Notes under the pieces: model-generated
The model's input: the letters and a program-made list of their open reading frames with translations, nothing else
What the model was told of the DNA's origin: nothing
Databases searched by the model: none
Part shown: in pieces, positions 17,201 through 26,014 of the stretch
How the letters are laid out: each line of letters begins with the position of its first letter
Position numbering within the stretch: the stretch's first letter is position 1
Made by a program: the position numbers and the translations under genes
DNA from: Treponema sp.
GTDB lineage: Bacteria > Spirochaetota > Spirochaetia > Treponematales > Treponemataceae
Length of the DNA stretch: 47,226 bases
Assembly: GCA_017468745.1 (NCBI GenBank)
Contig: JAFUHS010000021.1
Span: 1 to 47,226 of the forward strand
Direction of reading: 5' to 3'

Positions 17201-18099
17201 AATTTCTTACGAATATTTGTCGCCTTTTCAAGATTTTCAAGGGCTTTGTCATATTCTGTCCTGTTGCTATGAACAAGCCCTATATTGTTGTAAATAATCG
17301 CCGTAATATTATTTTCTTCTATTGAGTTGTTTTTTTGGAGACTAAGGGCTTTCTCATAATAAGTCAAAGCATTGCCATAGTCCGCTTTTGAGAGATACAC
17401 ATTTCCTATATTTACCAAAGGTTCAAGTGTTTGAAAACTGTTTTCGCCATAGAGTTTTTGATTAATAATTAAAGACTTATTGTTATAAAAAAGCGAGTTT
17501 TCATATTCAGATTTTGAATGATAGCAAGCCCCGATATTTCCATACATTCTTGCAGATTCTGCTTCTGCTCCAACAGATTCGCAAACATCAAGTGATTTCT
17601 GGAAATATTTTATTGCCTTGTCATATTTTCCAGATTCATAATATCCCATTCCGATAACAGAATACAAACTTAGCAATTCTTTTGGATTTTCTTTTGAAAT
17701 TTCGTCAGTGCCCTTTGCTTGTGCATATTTTTCAAAATAAAAAAGAGCTTTTTTGTTGTCTTGCATAGCGGCAAAGGCATCCATTGAGCTTTGATACATG
17801 GAAAGCATAATCTCGCTGTTCTGGTCAAACAGTTTTTCCATAATGGAGATTGATTCTTCCAACAAAGGAATTACCTTGATTGAGTCAGACTCATTCTGAC
17901 CGTAAAGGGTCATGAGTTTTCCCATAACAACAAGTTTTCTTGCATAATCATTTTCAGAAAGTTCTTTCAGCTCTTTTTCAAGGCTTTCGACAGATTCAGA
18001 GCTTTGAATTGCAGAAGTGTCTGCCACTTGTTGTTCTTGCGAATACGAGAAAGTCAGAAATATAAAAAGAAAGCAACAAATAAAAACTTTCTTTCTCAT
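14290..18099 (-). CDS. Secreted TPR-CHAT protease, 1269 residues
   Basis: The product begins with a clear signal peptide (residues 1-20, ending YSQEQQ). About fourteen TPR units of 42 residues follow (145-735), then a helical linker. The C-terminal CHAT domain (about 960-1269) is a caspase-like fold with both catalytic residues present: H1131 in LLACHGYF and C1182 in LNLSACQTG. TPR-CHAT proteins include the gRAMP/Craspase partner and other proteases activated by protein contacts, but those are cytoplasmic; this one should be exported. It lies between the small secreted protein gene (11-base gap) and the giant TIR gene. Its target is unknown, though the adjacent TIR protein has a large outer domain it could reach. 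Confidence 0.9.
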   Translation of the reverse strand: MRKKVFICCFLFIFLTFSYSQEQQVADTSAIQSSESVESLEKELKELSENDYARKLVVMGKLMTLYGQNESDSIKVIPLLEESISIMEKLFDQNSEIMLSMYQSSMDAFAAMQDNKKALFYFEKYAQAKGTDEISKENPKELLSLYSVIGMGYYESGKYDKAIKYFQKSLDVCESVGAEAESARMYGNIGACYHSKSEYENSLFYNNKSLIINQKLYGENSFQTLEPLVNIGNVYLSKADYGNALTYYEKALSLQKNNSIEENNITAIIYNNIGLVHSNRTEYDKALENLEKATNIRKKLFGEEHSETAASYTNIGEVVLQKGDYDSALNYFSKALEIRKKILGNHPETAVAYQNLALVYNEKNEYSKALENYEQARSMLVALVGENHDNVAMLYSNISKTYQEMDDFENALVYGDKALSIRETLFGEIHPDVAASYMNKGVLYRQFGDYENAVFYIDKALSVYTHIFGSKHNLIASCYNNLGTVYQDKGQLDEALAYFQKAHSLRIELFGEQSNLLSPTYLNIGNIYVAKGDNDNALSYYENARILSEKTLGANHSQTAVIYNNIAIVYQNKKDYEGAVRYYRKALNSYIAIYGNEHTSVSMAYGNLGTAYRDKGNYELALLYLKKAKNIDEKLLGENHPKTAGNYANLALIYASKKDYDNAISYDEKALAVYENSFGSEHRNVALICFNIGLLHCDKKNFLLADEYWNKCINASKSTSDYVATIERMKKIIEITKNEELVREALQTGIEATEKARLDLSSIKTNLLSMSLPLYYHGVQFETSHNNIAKAFEYSESLRNRGFLEQLGFETAVKLKGVTDEERKLVRKLSERITQARKEIEKQNELGSKRNNAKLVNAGKRLAEAEKQLAELDSELSNRIPVYAQLRNPKPVTAESVQKWCKEDRTVLEYVLYEQMAYCIVIDSDKINIVPIDSEYDYLKAAYELRNSVYKKRQNLFAGKRSGIQKYRSELYAKLIEPVLPHLSEKAKNILIVPDGVLSSIPFDILGNEADGVLCEKYAISFSPSVSVSMLRERKKRESFSMLEIGNAVYDSGEDFSLAKNTKVSEYYRRNIPKWENIPGTEKEISNIKNTIFSNEKIDVYVGKNSTESLVKKLSSSGELANYTQILLACHGYFDSNEPECSSLVFSEVSGVVADSDDDGYLTVSELALLNMDAEFLNLSACQTGLSAEKKADGMVGLTRSCIVAGASNVGVTLWEVDDNATCEFQRIFYGHIKAGVPYESAYQSAKQEMKDSEQWSDPVYWAGFVLYE
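15895..17667 (-). repeat. Tandem TPR coding repeats, about 14 units of 126 bp
   Basis: These are diverged units coding YxNIGxVYxxKxDYxxAL-type tetratricopeptide repeats with conserved joints of the LGENH/FGEEH type. Limits are approximate. The repeats also create a long, meaningless open frame on the opposite strand (16437-17297). Confidence 0.8.
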
Positions 18100-18110
18100 A
18101 AATGCCCCAA

Positions 18111-18767
18111 CTAATCCGTATACAAAGTGAACGAAGCATTGGAGCTAGTACGATTTTTCACCTGCACTGTATAAGTTTCATTGCTCGTAGAAGTGAAAGT
18201 TATCGTATCATTGCATTTTCCGCTCGCAACGGTTTTCCCATCGGAATCATAAACACCAACATCAAGATTTGTATCATTCATAGCCGCAACATAAATCTGA
18301 GCGACATCACCGTTCGTAAAAGCAATTGAATAAGATGTGCTTCCGTCATTTCCATACGCAAAGCCTTCTACAGCCACAGGTCCTCTCGCAGCACCTCTTT
18401 TTCCCGAGAACAGTCTTTCTATCCGTTTTATCCATTCTGCATAAGTTTTGTCGCTGCCAGCAAAATCTTTCGCATCTGAAAAAAGAACATTTGCATCAAG
18501 CGAAAACTTATTCTGCTCCCTCTCTCCGGCTGATTTTCCCCTTTGCTCGCCTTTTGCCTGTGATTTTCTCACATTCACTTCAAGCATAATTTCTGCCGCT
18601 TGCAGAAGCGCAGACGGAGACTCTGTTTCATAAGCAAATTCCGCAAGATCTTTCGCAAGCTTTATTTTTCTGAGCGGATTATCCTCAAAACTACTGAGAG
18701 ACCTCTCTTCCGAGAAAAATTGGCTCGCACACATAAACGCAATAAAAGCGAACAGCATTTTTTTCAT
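18111..18767 (-). CDS. Small secreted protein with C-terminal pre-peptidase-like (PPC) beta domain
   Basis: The product is 218 residues with a signal peptide (ending SQFFSEE). A helical region (25-85) is followed by a very polar Lys/Glu/Arg-rich linker. The beta-rich C-terminal part (about 125-218) has a pattern like PPC domains: GDVAQIYVAAMNDTNLDVGV, then SKG-type turns and TSTSNETYTVQV. PPC domains often accompany secreted proteases; here the neighbours are the CHAT protease (11 bases downstream) and a TIR membrane protein (17 bases upstream). A strong AAAGGAG precedes ATG 18767. Function unknown. Confidence 0.6.
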   Translation of the reverse strand: MKKMLFAFIAFMCASQFFSEERSLSSFEDNPLRKIKLAKDLAEFAYETESPSALLQAAEIMLEVNVRKSQAKGEQRGKSAGEREQNKFSLDANVLFSDAKDFAGSDKTYAEWIKRIERLFSGKRGAARGPVAVEGFAYGNDGSTSYSIAFTNGDVAQIYVAAMNDTNLDVGVYDSDGKTVASGKCNDTITFTSTSNETYTVQVKNRTSSNASFTLYTD

Positions 18768-18784
18768 AAGTCGTTACTCCTTTT

Positions 18785-21112
18785 TCATTTTTTTGTCAAA
18801 GTGCCATCAGGCATATAATATGCCCTGTCCAAGATAATTGTGTCCTCAAGATTTTGTGTGGCTTCATAATATGCGTAATCATCAGGCATAGTCAGTTTTC
18901 CGTTTTGGTCTTTAAAAGACTCATAAACAAGTAGGCTGTTCGGAGTATATAAAGCCGTATACTCAGAAAACCTAAGTTTTGAACTTCTAGCTTTATCGCC
19001 TTCCGAGTTAAAAAACTGAACGAAATACAACATTCCGTCATTCGTATATGAAAACTGAGCGTTCGCAAATCCATTTCTGTCAGAATATGCACCGTTCTTA
19101 AAATGCTTTATAATCTTGTTTCCGCCGTAATAGGCAATTTTAGTGTCAAAAACCGTGCCGTCATTTTTTGTATGTTTTTGTGACAAAAGCCTTCCGCACG
19201 AATCATATTCATTCAGCGAAGTTTCATTTTTCATTTTTTTCGATATTGTTTTATAAGCATAAGCAGATTTATTTTGGTATGAATAATTCAAAGTCAACAA
19301 TACTTCATCATCACCATTCAAACGATCTTTCTTTTCGACATACAAATTATCATCATAGGTGATGTGAAGTTTTTCTTTTAAAACATCATCACTATATTTC
19401 TGAACCTCAACAGGCACCCCTTTTGAATTATTGATAAATATATTTTTTAGCACAGGCTCTTTTTTCTGCGAATGGAGTTTTTTCACAAACGCAGGGAGAT
19501 TTTCATCTTGCTTTTTCACCCTATGAAAAACTTGCTCTTTGGTGAATCCGTTTTCATTGAATTCTGTTTTTAAGGAAGAACAATTTAAAGTCCTCGAAAC
19601 AGAAGGCTCGCAAGCTTCATCAAAAAATCTTGCGCTACAAGAAAATCCGCTTTCGTTTTTATTCCAATTTATTTTTGCCGAAGAATAGGAACGGATTATA
19701 TTCTGAACAGGCACATCATTTTTATCGTAGAAAATTATTTCGTTTACAGAATCATAATCATAACGAATTCTTTTTTTGCAAACAGAAAGCGATGCAAGTT
19801 CCGAATACACATAACTTTGAAGTACAAGCCGACCGTATTCATCATAAGAATTTTCAAAGCCCGATATATGATTTCTGTCAGAAACGGTATGGTTATTTTT
19901 ATTATAAAAACTTACTTTTTTTGTAAGCCCTTTATTGTCATATTCAGTTTTATAACGATAAATAGCCCCGCAATTCTCAAAAAATTCTTGCTCAGGGGTT
20001 TTAAAATCTATTGATTCCAAATTTTCGCTCTCAATGACATCAGAGAAGAACAGGCATTTGTCGCTAAGGACATCATTAAAAAGGCTTTTACCAATATTCT
20101 CGTCAACGGCATAATAAAAATCTGCGGCGATTAACTTATCGCTTTCTTTTGTGTATTTTATTTTTACAGAGCAAGATTTTTGTACATCAGCAGAAACATC
20201 ACCATCATAATAAGTGCAGAGAGCAGAAGTCAGTTCCCAATTTTTCTTATCTTTTGTCGGCAAATATGGATTTTTGTAAGAATAAAATGCTGTGGAAGGA
20301 CGGTTTTGGCTTTCATTTGTTGAATTTTGAGGAACAGGAATTCCACACGAATTGGCATAAACAAGTTTTATTGGTCTGAAACATCGGGTTGTTATCTCAT
20401 AATGAAATGGCAATAAAGCAATTTCTCTCTTTGAGAGCTTAAAATCTTTGATTCCTTCTGGGATTTCCCAGTAAGTCGTATAATCAGAGTAATATTTCGT
20501 ATGCGGAATGAAATACCACGCAACAACAGTAAAAGAAGCAAAAGCGAAAAAAGAAGTTGCACCTATCAAAGAAGCACGACGAATCAAACGAGTTTTTTCC
20601 CGCTGTTTCAAATCATCGTAGTTTATTTCAAGCAGACTTGCGAGCAAGCGGATAAAAGCATTGTTTTTTCCATCTTGTGCCACATCTGACGCATTCAAGT
20701 TCAAATTAGTAAGAAGCGGTGTGTAACAGTGATTCGGTGAGTTCGGGCTTACTTTTCCTTCCACAATAAAAGGCAGAATATCATTCGTATTTCGACCAAG
20801 TTTAAGAAAACTCGCAACTTCATACTCAACATAATCTGATTTTGCAGAAGCTGGCGAACAGATTACTATGAGTTTTTTGGATGCTTGAATTTCTTTGGCA
20901 AGAGCGTGCTCAACAGTACCGCCTACGCCAATATCAGTTTTGTCACGGAAGATTTTCAGTTTTTTTGGAATCCGTGAATTCTGTTTTTGCAGCACGGACG
21001 GCAAGCGATACAGCTCCAATTTTTTCTGAAGCCATTTCGCCCACACTTCGTTTTTGCGGCTGTAAGAGATGAATGCGTAGAATCTGTAATCAGAAGCCGT
21101 CTTATTTTCCAT
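18785..21112 (-). CDS. TIR-transmembrane protein with long repeat-rich outer domain, 775 residues
   Basis: The N-terminal TIR domain (YRFYAFISYSRKNEVW; FRDKTDIGVGG; LIVICSPASAKSDYVEYEV, candidate catalytic Glu at 98) is followed by basic residues and one membrane helix (about 180-202). The remaining ~570 residues should lie outside the membrane. They contain many short Tyr-rich beta units (YDEYGRLVLQ, LNEYDSCGRLLSQ, FSYTNDGMLYFVQFF) recalling YD/toxin-wrap-like or WG-like repeats. It shares the MENK start and TIR layout with the 9783-14279 protein, so the two are paralogous in their TIR part. Its ATG overlaps the end of the RyR gene by 11 bases. GGGGTG serves as ribosome site. Confidence 0.83.
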   Translation of the reverse strand: MENKTASDYRFYAFISYSRKNEVWAKWLQKKLELYRLPSVLQKQNSRIPKKLKIFRDKTDIGVGGTVEHALAKEIQASKKLIVICSPASAKSDYVEYEVASFLKLGRNTNDILPFIVEGKVSPNSPNHCYTPLLTNLNLNASDVAQDGKNNAFIRLLASLLEINYDDLKQREKTRLIRRASLIGATSFFAFASFTVVAWYFIPHTKYYSDYTTYWEIPEGIKDFKLSKREIALLPFHYEITTRCFRPIKLVYANSCGIPVPQNSTNESQNRPSTAFYSYKNPYLPTKDKKNWELTSALCTYYDGDVSADVQKSCSVKIKYTKESDKLIAADFYYAVDENIGKSLFNDVLSDKCLFFSDVIESENLESIDFKTPEQEFFENCGAIYRYKTEYDNKGLTKKVSFYNKNNHTVSDRNHISGFENSYDEYGRLVLQSYVYSELASLSVCKKRIRYDYDSVNEIIFYDKNDVPVQNIIRSYSSAKINWNKNESGFSCSARFFDEACEPSVSRTLNCSSLKTEFNENGFTKEQVFHRVKKQDENLPAFVKKLHSQKKEPVLKNIFINNSKGVPVEVQKYSDDVLKEKLHITYDDNLYVEKKDRLNGDDEVLLTLNYSYQNKSAYAYKTISKKMKNETSLNEYDSCGRLLSQKHTKNDGTVFDTKIAYYGGNKIIKHFKNGAYSDRNGFANAQFSYTNDGMLYFVQFFNSEGDKARSSKLRFSEYTALYTPNSLLVYESFKDQNGKLTMPDDYAYYEATQNLEDTIILDRAYYMPDGTLTKK

Positions 21113-23108
21113 TTACACCCCTGCAAGTCAGAGCATATCTGACACCGCTTATGTTTATCCTGTTATTTTCAAGACCAAGCAGATAAGGGATATTCTTTAT
21201 CATAATCTCATCGTATTCTTTAAACTTCGGGTCAAACTCAGAAAGCGAATCAAGTTCTTCCCATGAACACAAGCAGGCATGGAGCTTTGCGCGTGTGATT
21301 TTATGCTTTCCAATTTTTTTTGCCTGTTCCAATGAAACAGTTCCCCACCCCTCACTTCGCATAAAGGCGTTCCATCTGTCATGCTCGGTTTGAGAAAGAG
21401 CCAATAAGTTTTTCTCAATGTCTGATTTCAATTCAGATGAAAGTTTTTCATTTTCTTTTATTTCTTGTTCAGAACAATCAGTTTTTAAGTCATAGCCCAG
21501 GAGAAAAAGTTTGTAGCGGATATGAAGTGCGTTCGCCCTGTTAGAGCGAATATTAGTTTCGTTTGAGTAATAGACTTTTCGGGCTTCAATTTCACTGGCT
21601 TTTCCGTCAGAAAATGAAAGCTCATATCCAAAATGAACATTAAGGGCAAGTTTTTCTAAAGGAGAGTCAAGCAAGTAAGCCGAATACAAAGTATTGTCTC
21701 CGCCAAAGGCATATAGGTTATAATTCATCGCCGACTCGGAATTGACTTCAATTTTCTTTGCCTGAACTTTCTCGCGTGTAAGGACTGTGAATTCAGGGAT
21801 AATTGCATTTTTTGCACCGTCCTTCACATACAAAGCTATGAACGGCTTACTAAAGGAAGAGAAGTTTTTGCGGAAATAATAAGAGCGAAGGTAAAGAGCC
21901 GTATGAATGTTAAGCTCGTCAGATTCAGAACAGACACAAATATAATTCACATCCGAACAATGCGCGTCCAAACAATATTTGAATTCATCAGTCTCGACAT
22001 CTGCGTTATAAAAAGAAATGTCATACTCACCGTTAAAAAACTCCGGACATTCCAAACGAAGCGACTTCTCACAAAAATCCGCATTTTTGTCAATAACGCT
22101 GATTTTAAGCAGATAAGTTTTTCCGAGCTGACCGCACCAAACGGCAGTTCTTAGAATTGACTGTGCCAATTTTCCGCTTCCGACAAAAAGAACAGAAACA
22201 CATTTTTCACTTTCGGAAAGAACCTCATAAAGAGGATGAGTGAAAAGCAAATCATTCGCAAAGAACCTGTCCCTGTCAACAAGAATGACAGGAATTCCTT
22301 TTTTGTCCGTAGAACTTAAAAGAAGCGGAGCTTCTTCCTGCTCAGAGAACAAATAAATCCGTATATTGGAATAATTCGCCTCGCCATATTTTTCAGTATA
22401 CGATTGGATAAGATTTCGGGAGCGGGTAAGGTTTTCGTTCTGTTCTTCCGAAATTTCAAAATATATCTGAGAATTAGAGGGCGATTTTATGCAAGAGCTT
22501 TCATTTTTTTTGAGCAAAAGAAAAACATTCTCTTTCGCTTCTTCCTTCAATTCGGGCGAAATATTTTCAGAAATTCCGCAGAAAATGCAGAGGCATTTTT
22601 TCTTTTTTTGAGATTTTATGCTTTTTGCAAGCATAAGCGAATTCTCATTCAAATCCGAGAAGATGTAAACAGGAATGAAAAAACTGAAAATTTGATAAGT
22701 AATCCAGCTTGAAAAACTCTCGAACAAAGTGAGTACAACACCGCCCCAAACTAAAGGGGTGAATACACAAAGGATTGTGAAAAAAGGCAGGATTCCCGCT
22801 TCACTCGCAGCTTTCATCAATGAATCATAGCCAACATCAATCGTGATAAGCTGTACCATGCTCATAATTGACGAAGAAACGCTTTCCGAAACTTTTTCCC
22901 CGCAATCTCCGATATTATGCAAAATCGGAACAAGCACAATGAAATCACAGAGAGCAAGCCCCACGCCAAAAACACGCAAAGGCTTAGCAATATCAAGCCT
23001 TTTTATAGCAACCAAAGCCGAAAAGAAAACAAAAACGAAAAAAACAATAAGCGACATTCGATAACAAACACTCACATCAAATGCCGCTTTTTGCAAAAGT
23101 TGAGCCAT
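21102..23108 (-). CDS. Membrane protein with Rossmann (TrkA-N-like) region and C-terminal RyR domain
   Basis: The product is 668 residues. The first ~155 hold about four membrane segments. The middle part has a nucleotide-binding-like motif (VSVLFVGSGKLAQSILRTAV, then ISVIDKNADF) like the TrkA-N/RCK Rossmann fold. Residues about 570-650 match the RyR domain: LSQTEHDRWNAFMRSEGWG, then LHACLCSWEELD and IPYLLGL. RyR domains in bacteria have been predicted to sense nucleotide-derived signals in conflict systems that also contain TIR and SLOG domains. That fits the next gene, a TIR protein whose start overlaps this stop. A channel regulated by a nucleotide product of TIR activity is an attractive inference. 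Confidence 0.75.
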   Translation of the reverse strand: MAQLLQKAAFDVSVCYRMSLIVFFVFVFFSALVAIKRLDIAKPLRVFGVGLALCDFIVLVPILHNIGDCGEKVSESVSSSIMSMVQLITIDVGYDSLMKAASEAGILPFFTILCVFTPLVWGGVVLTLFESFSSWITYQIFSFFIPVYIFSDLNENSLMLAKSIKSQKKKKCLCIFCGISENISPELKEEAKENVFLLLKKNESSCIKSPSNSQIYFEISEEQNENLTRSRNLIQSYTEKYGEANYSNIRIYLFSEQEEAPLLLSSTDKKGIPVILVDRDRFFANDLLFTHPLYEVLSESEKCVSVLFVGSGKLAQSILRTAVWCGQLGKTYLLKISVIDKNADFCEKSLRLECPEFFNGEYDISFYNADVETDEFKYCLDAHCSDVNYICVCSESDELNIHTALYLRSYYFRKNFSSFSKPFIALYVKDGAKNAIIPEFTVLTREKVQAKKIEVNSESAMNYNLYAFGGDNTLYSAYLLDSPLEKLALNVHFGYELSFSDGKASEIEARKVYYSNETNIRSNRANALHIRYKLFLLGYDLKTDCSEQEIKENEKLSSELKSDIEKNLLALSQTEHDRWNAFMRSEGWGTVSLEQAKKIGKHKITRAKLHACLCSWEELDSLSEFDPKFKEYDEIMIKNIPYLLGLENNRINISGVRYALTCRGVNGK

Positions 23109-23116
23109 TAAGTTCC

Positions 23117-24637
23117 CTATTGCGCTACGCCAAGCGTGAAAGGTCCCTGAATATAATCAGAATCAGCCGTAAGGGTGAAAGTCGTACTGTTTTTTCCGTC
23201 AGCAGAAACATAAGTAATATGAATCTTTGAATTTTTTAGCACTGAAAGCGTTGCTTTTCCAGTATCAGCATCCAAATCAACACACTTACAATAGAAAGTT
23301 CCCGCATACCATTCATCAAAATATGACTTATGTTGAATTTTCAACATATCACGAAGCTGTTTGACATCTGTGACACTGCAAAATTTTTCCACATAATCTT
23401 TGTTGAAACCTGATTCTTTTGCGAAATCTTCGACCGTATAATATTGAAGCCAATAGGAAATCATAGCAGCCTCATCAAGTTCTTTCGCAATTGACATATA
23501 GGTAAAAACCTCGTCAATTTCCGTGTCAACTCTATGAGCATATAATTTCCCGCTTGTGACAGGAACATTATTGTCAGACTCTGACACAATCTTAAACAAA
23601 GCCTGAACCTCATTTTTGTAGCTTTCCTTGCCGGGGTCATCGTCAATCCAGTCCAGAATCAATCCATCGGGAAGATTGAATTTCGGGTAAATCCATTTTA
23701 CTTTTGTGAGCATATCAAACCAATATGTTATTGGCTGTGCCACAGCAACGGGTCTGCTTTTATCTTGCAATTTGTCCCAGGTGTTTATTCCGATAAGGCT
23801 ATCCTTATGAAAGAGACCGCCTCCACTGTTTCCACCAGAAATATAGCTTGTATGCAAGATTCGTGATGTTTTTTCATCTTCATATCCGAGCAATTCACCA
23901 ACCGTGCGAGCAGAACGATTCGGGTCACCAGTTCCAGGGAACCCCATTGCACGAACTTTTCTATCAACAAATGAAGTTTTGAAAGGATTTCCAAGCTTAG
24001 CATAAGGAATATCAAGATTCACATTTTTGTCGTCCACAACAGGAACTCCATTGTCGCCTAGATGACAAGTATATAAAACTTGCAGAACAGCACGGTCACG
24101 ATAATTGTTATAATCTTTGTCATCCTCAAGGATAAATGCCACATACTGAAGTTTTTGGGAGTCATCACCTTTCTCCTCAAGCCGCTGCGTATCGGAATGA
24201 CCGACAAACATAACATTCGTAAAGGGATTAACAACAACTCTCTTTATGGGCTTGCCATGAGGTCCAACTTTATCACCTTTTAACAAGCGTATCGAAGGTT
24301 CTATATATGCCCTCGTTACATGGGCGTTCGATATAATCATTCCTTCTTTTGATATTACAACCCCGGTTCCTACATGGGTAAGATTCGCTTCTTCGTAAAC
24401 AACATTCGCGTCCCCAAAATCAGGATTTCCGCCCTTAGTATGATAGCGATAATCGTCAGGCAAACCTTCAACATCATAAGTCACGAGCAAACTGCTCAGT
24501 TTTACGACTGATGAAAGAGTGTCAGCGGAAAACCAGTCGCCTTCATGCTCGCTCTGAGCAAAAATCGGGCAAAAGAAAAAACTGACAAAAACAGCAAGCA
24601 AAACGGATTTATAAAACTTCTTTTCAAGATTAGTCAT
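23117..24637 (-). CDS. Secreted trypsin/HtrA-like serine protease (operon B copy)
   Basis: The product is 506 residues with a signal peptide (ending FCPIFAQ). The protease fold is recognisable from its triad: H106 in IISNAHVTRA, D181 in YRDRAVLQV and S271 in SGGNSGGGLF. It ends GDSLIGINTWD-like, with a predicted C-terminal beta domain (DYIQGPFTLGV). There is no PDZ domain. It is a paralogue of 30079-31578: both share YDVEGLPDDYxYxxKGG near the start and a similar ending. In both places the gene follows a PrsW-like gene with overlapping ends (here 8 bases), so the pair is a functional unit. It is probably periplasmic or surface-exposed. Substrate unknown. Confidence 0.88.
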   Translation of the reverse strand: MTNLEKKFYKSVLLAVFVSFFFCPIFAQSEHEGDWFSADTLSSVVKLSSLLVTYDVEGLPDDYRYHTKGGNPDFGDANVVYEEANLTHVGTGVVISKEGMIISNAHVTRAYIEPSIRLLKGDKVGPHGKPIKRVVVNPFTNVMFVGHSDTQRLEEKGDDSQKLQYVAFILEDDKDYNNYRDRAVLQVLYTCHLGDNGVPVVDDKNVNLDIPYAKLGNPFKTSFVDRKVRAMGFPGTGDPNRSARTVGELLGYEDEKTSRILHTSYISGGNSGGGLFHKDSLIGINTWDKLQDKSRPVAVAQPITYWFDMLTKVKWIYPKFNLPDGLILDWIDDDPGKESYKNEVQALFKIVSESDNNVPVTSGKLYAHRVDTEIDEVFTYMSIAKELDEAAMISYWLQYYTVEDFAKESGFNKDYVEKFCSVTDVKQLRDMLKIQHKSYFDEWYAGTFYCKCVDLDADTGKATLSVLKNSKIHITYVSADGKNSTTFTLTADSDYIQGPFTLGVAQ

Positions 24638-26000
24638 TCTTTGCCTCCAAAGTTCTGATTAAGATTCGAGCAGCACGCTCCGCCTCTTCATCTTGTTGCT
24701 TATCACTGAAAACATCCACTAAAAGTTCACTATCGCCTTTTTTTATCTGATATGTTTTTTGATACAGCATATACGGATTCATAAAAGAATCTTCTGCCAC
24801 AAAACTATTGAACGCGACTGAAATATCCCAGCCATTTTCTGAACCGAGACTAAGCGGTTTTGTTATTTTTATCATTTCAGTATTCGCATCATAAAACAGA
24901 TAAAGGTTTATTGAACCATTTTTATTTTTATAAAATACATTTCCAGTGGGAATATCAAAATCAAAAATACTGTCATTGGAAGTTTCTTCAACACAAGAAA
25001 ATCCGACTGGCAAACTGAAAGTCCATTTTCCGTTCGAGGAAACAAATTTTTCTGTTCGGAATTCATCGTGCCGAATAACGAGAGCATAGCTCAAAAACAA
25101 CAAAGTCATAACAAGCATAATTATTGAAGCGACACGAGTTTGGGGGATTCTCAAAGAATCTCTAGCAACCTCGCTTTTTTTTAAGCTTTTGTGAATAAGC
25201 AGAACAACGATACCAACAAGGGCAGAGGCAAAAGCAACGGAAACAAGCACTGGCAGAACTTTTATTTCCGCGAATGTAACATTCTTTAAGAAAATCTGCT
25301 CGACTTCGTAATCAGCAGAAAACAGCAGTGTCATCAACACGATGGATAAAACCAAGCGAATTACTTTTTTTCCCAGCAAAGACTGATGAATCAAAAATCC
25401 AATCAAGGAACAAATCGCGGCATGAACAGAAATGCGCGTAATAAGCTCAATTATGACAAACTGGCCGTCAAGACTACCGTAATGAATGAATTCTGTCATG
25501 CAAGAAGCAAACGCAATCCCTGTTCCCAAAAATCCGCCGTAAATGAACGAATCCACAAGCTCGTCGAAAGACTGCATCTTCACGACAATAAAGACAAAAA
25601 TGATGAAAAACGAAAACACCGGCAAGCCTATGTTTTCCATGAATACAGAGATTTCTTTGCCAATAATCCAGTCGAGCACCCCTTTGCTAGAAAGATATGC
25701 GACCGCACCCAAAAGAAAAGTGAGCAAAGTCATTTTTATGCTTTCATGCTGAATCCTATCAAGGAACCAATACATAAAAAGCCAGATTGCGGAAATAACG
25801 AGCGAAATGATTCCAAGCTCAATGACACCGAAAAATTCATCTGTGTATATCTGCCAAGATTTCACAACCGTACAAGAAATGCCGTACAAAACGAGCAAGG
25901 CGACAACGACAAAAATTCCGTTCAAACCAAGCCGTTTTTCTGTCTCGTTGGTTGATTTTTCTATTTTATTTACAAGTGCAGTCAAAATAAGCCCCCGCAA
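24630..26000 (-). CDS. PrsW-like membrane protein with outer C-terminal domain (operon B copy)
   Basis: The product is up to 456 residues. Eight or more hydrophobic segments fill residues 28-300, followed by a soluble domain (WTFSLPVGFSCVEE ... LLVDVFSDKQQDEEAERA) likely outside the membrane. Segments such as MQSFDELVDSFIYGGFLGTGIAFASCM and ISVHAAICSLIGFLIH resemble the corresponding motifs of PrsW-family glutamic intramembrane proteases, but I cannot confirm a full catalytic set. It is a paralogue of 31578-32918. The start is uncertain: no ATG precedes the conserved part, so TTG at 26000 or TTG at 25985 (behind a G-rich stretch) must be used. A perfect 15-bp hairpin lies just upstream (26015-26060). 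Confidence 0.7.
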   Translation of the reverse strand: MRGLILTALVNKIEKSTNETEKRLGLNGIFVVVALLVLYGISCTVVKSWQIYTDEFFGVIELGIISLVISAIWLFMYWFLDRIQHESIKMTLLTFLLGAVAYLSSKGVLDWIIGKEISVFMENIGLPVFSFFIIFVFIVVKMQSFDELVDSFIYGGFLGTGIAFASCMTEFIHYGSLDGQFVIIELITRISVHAAICSLIGFLIHQSLLGKKVIRLVLSIVLMTLLFSADYEVEQIFLKNVTFAEIKVLPVLVSVAFASALVGIVVLLIHKSLKKSEVARDSLRIPQTRVASIIMLVMTLLFLSYALVIRHDEFRTEKFVSSNGKWTFSLPVGFSCVEETSNDSIFDFDIPTGNVFYKNKNGSINLYLFYDANTEMIKITKPLSLGSENGWDISVAFNSFVAEDSFMNPYMLYQKTYQIKKGDSELLVDVFSDKQQDEEAERAARILIRTLEAKND

Positions 26001-26014
26001 TGAAAATTCATAGA

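Noticed and set aside
16437-17297. 286-codon open frame on the plus strand
   Set aside because: It is antisense to the TPR repeats of the CHAT gene; its His/Tyr/Lys-rich repeats simply mirror the repeat codons and there is no promoter or ribosome site.
25386-25955. 189-codon open frame on the plus strand
   Set aside because: It is antisense to the PrsW-like membrane protein; the charged Asn/Lys/Arg-rich product is the usual mirror of hydrophobic codons.
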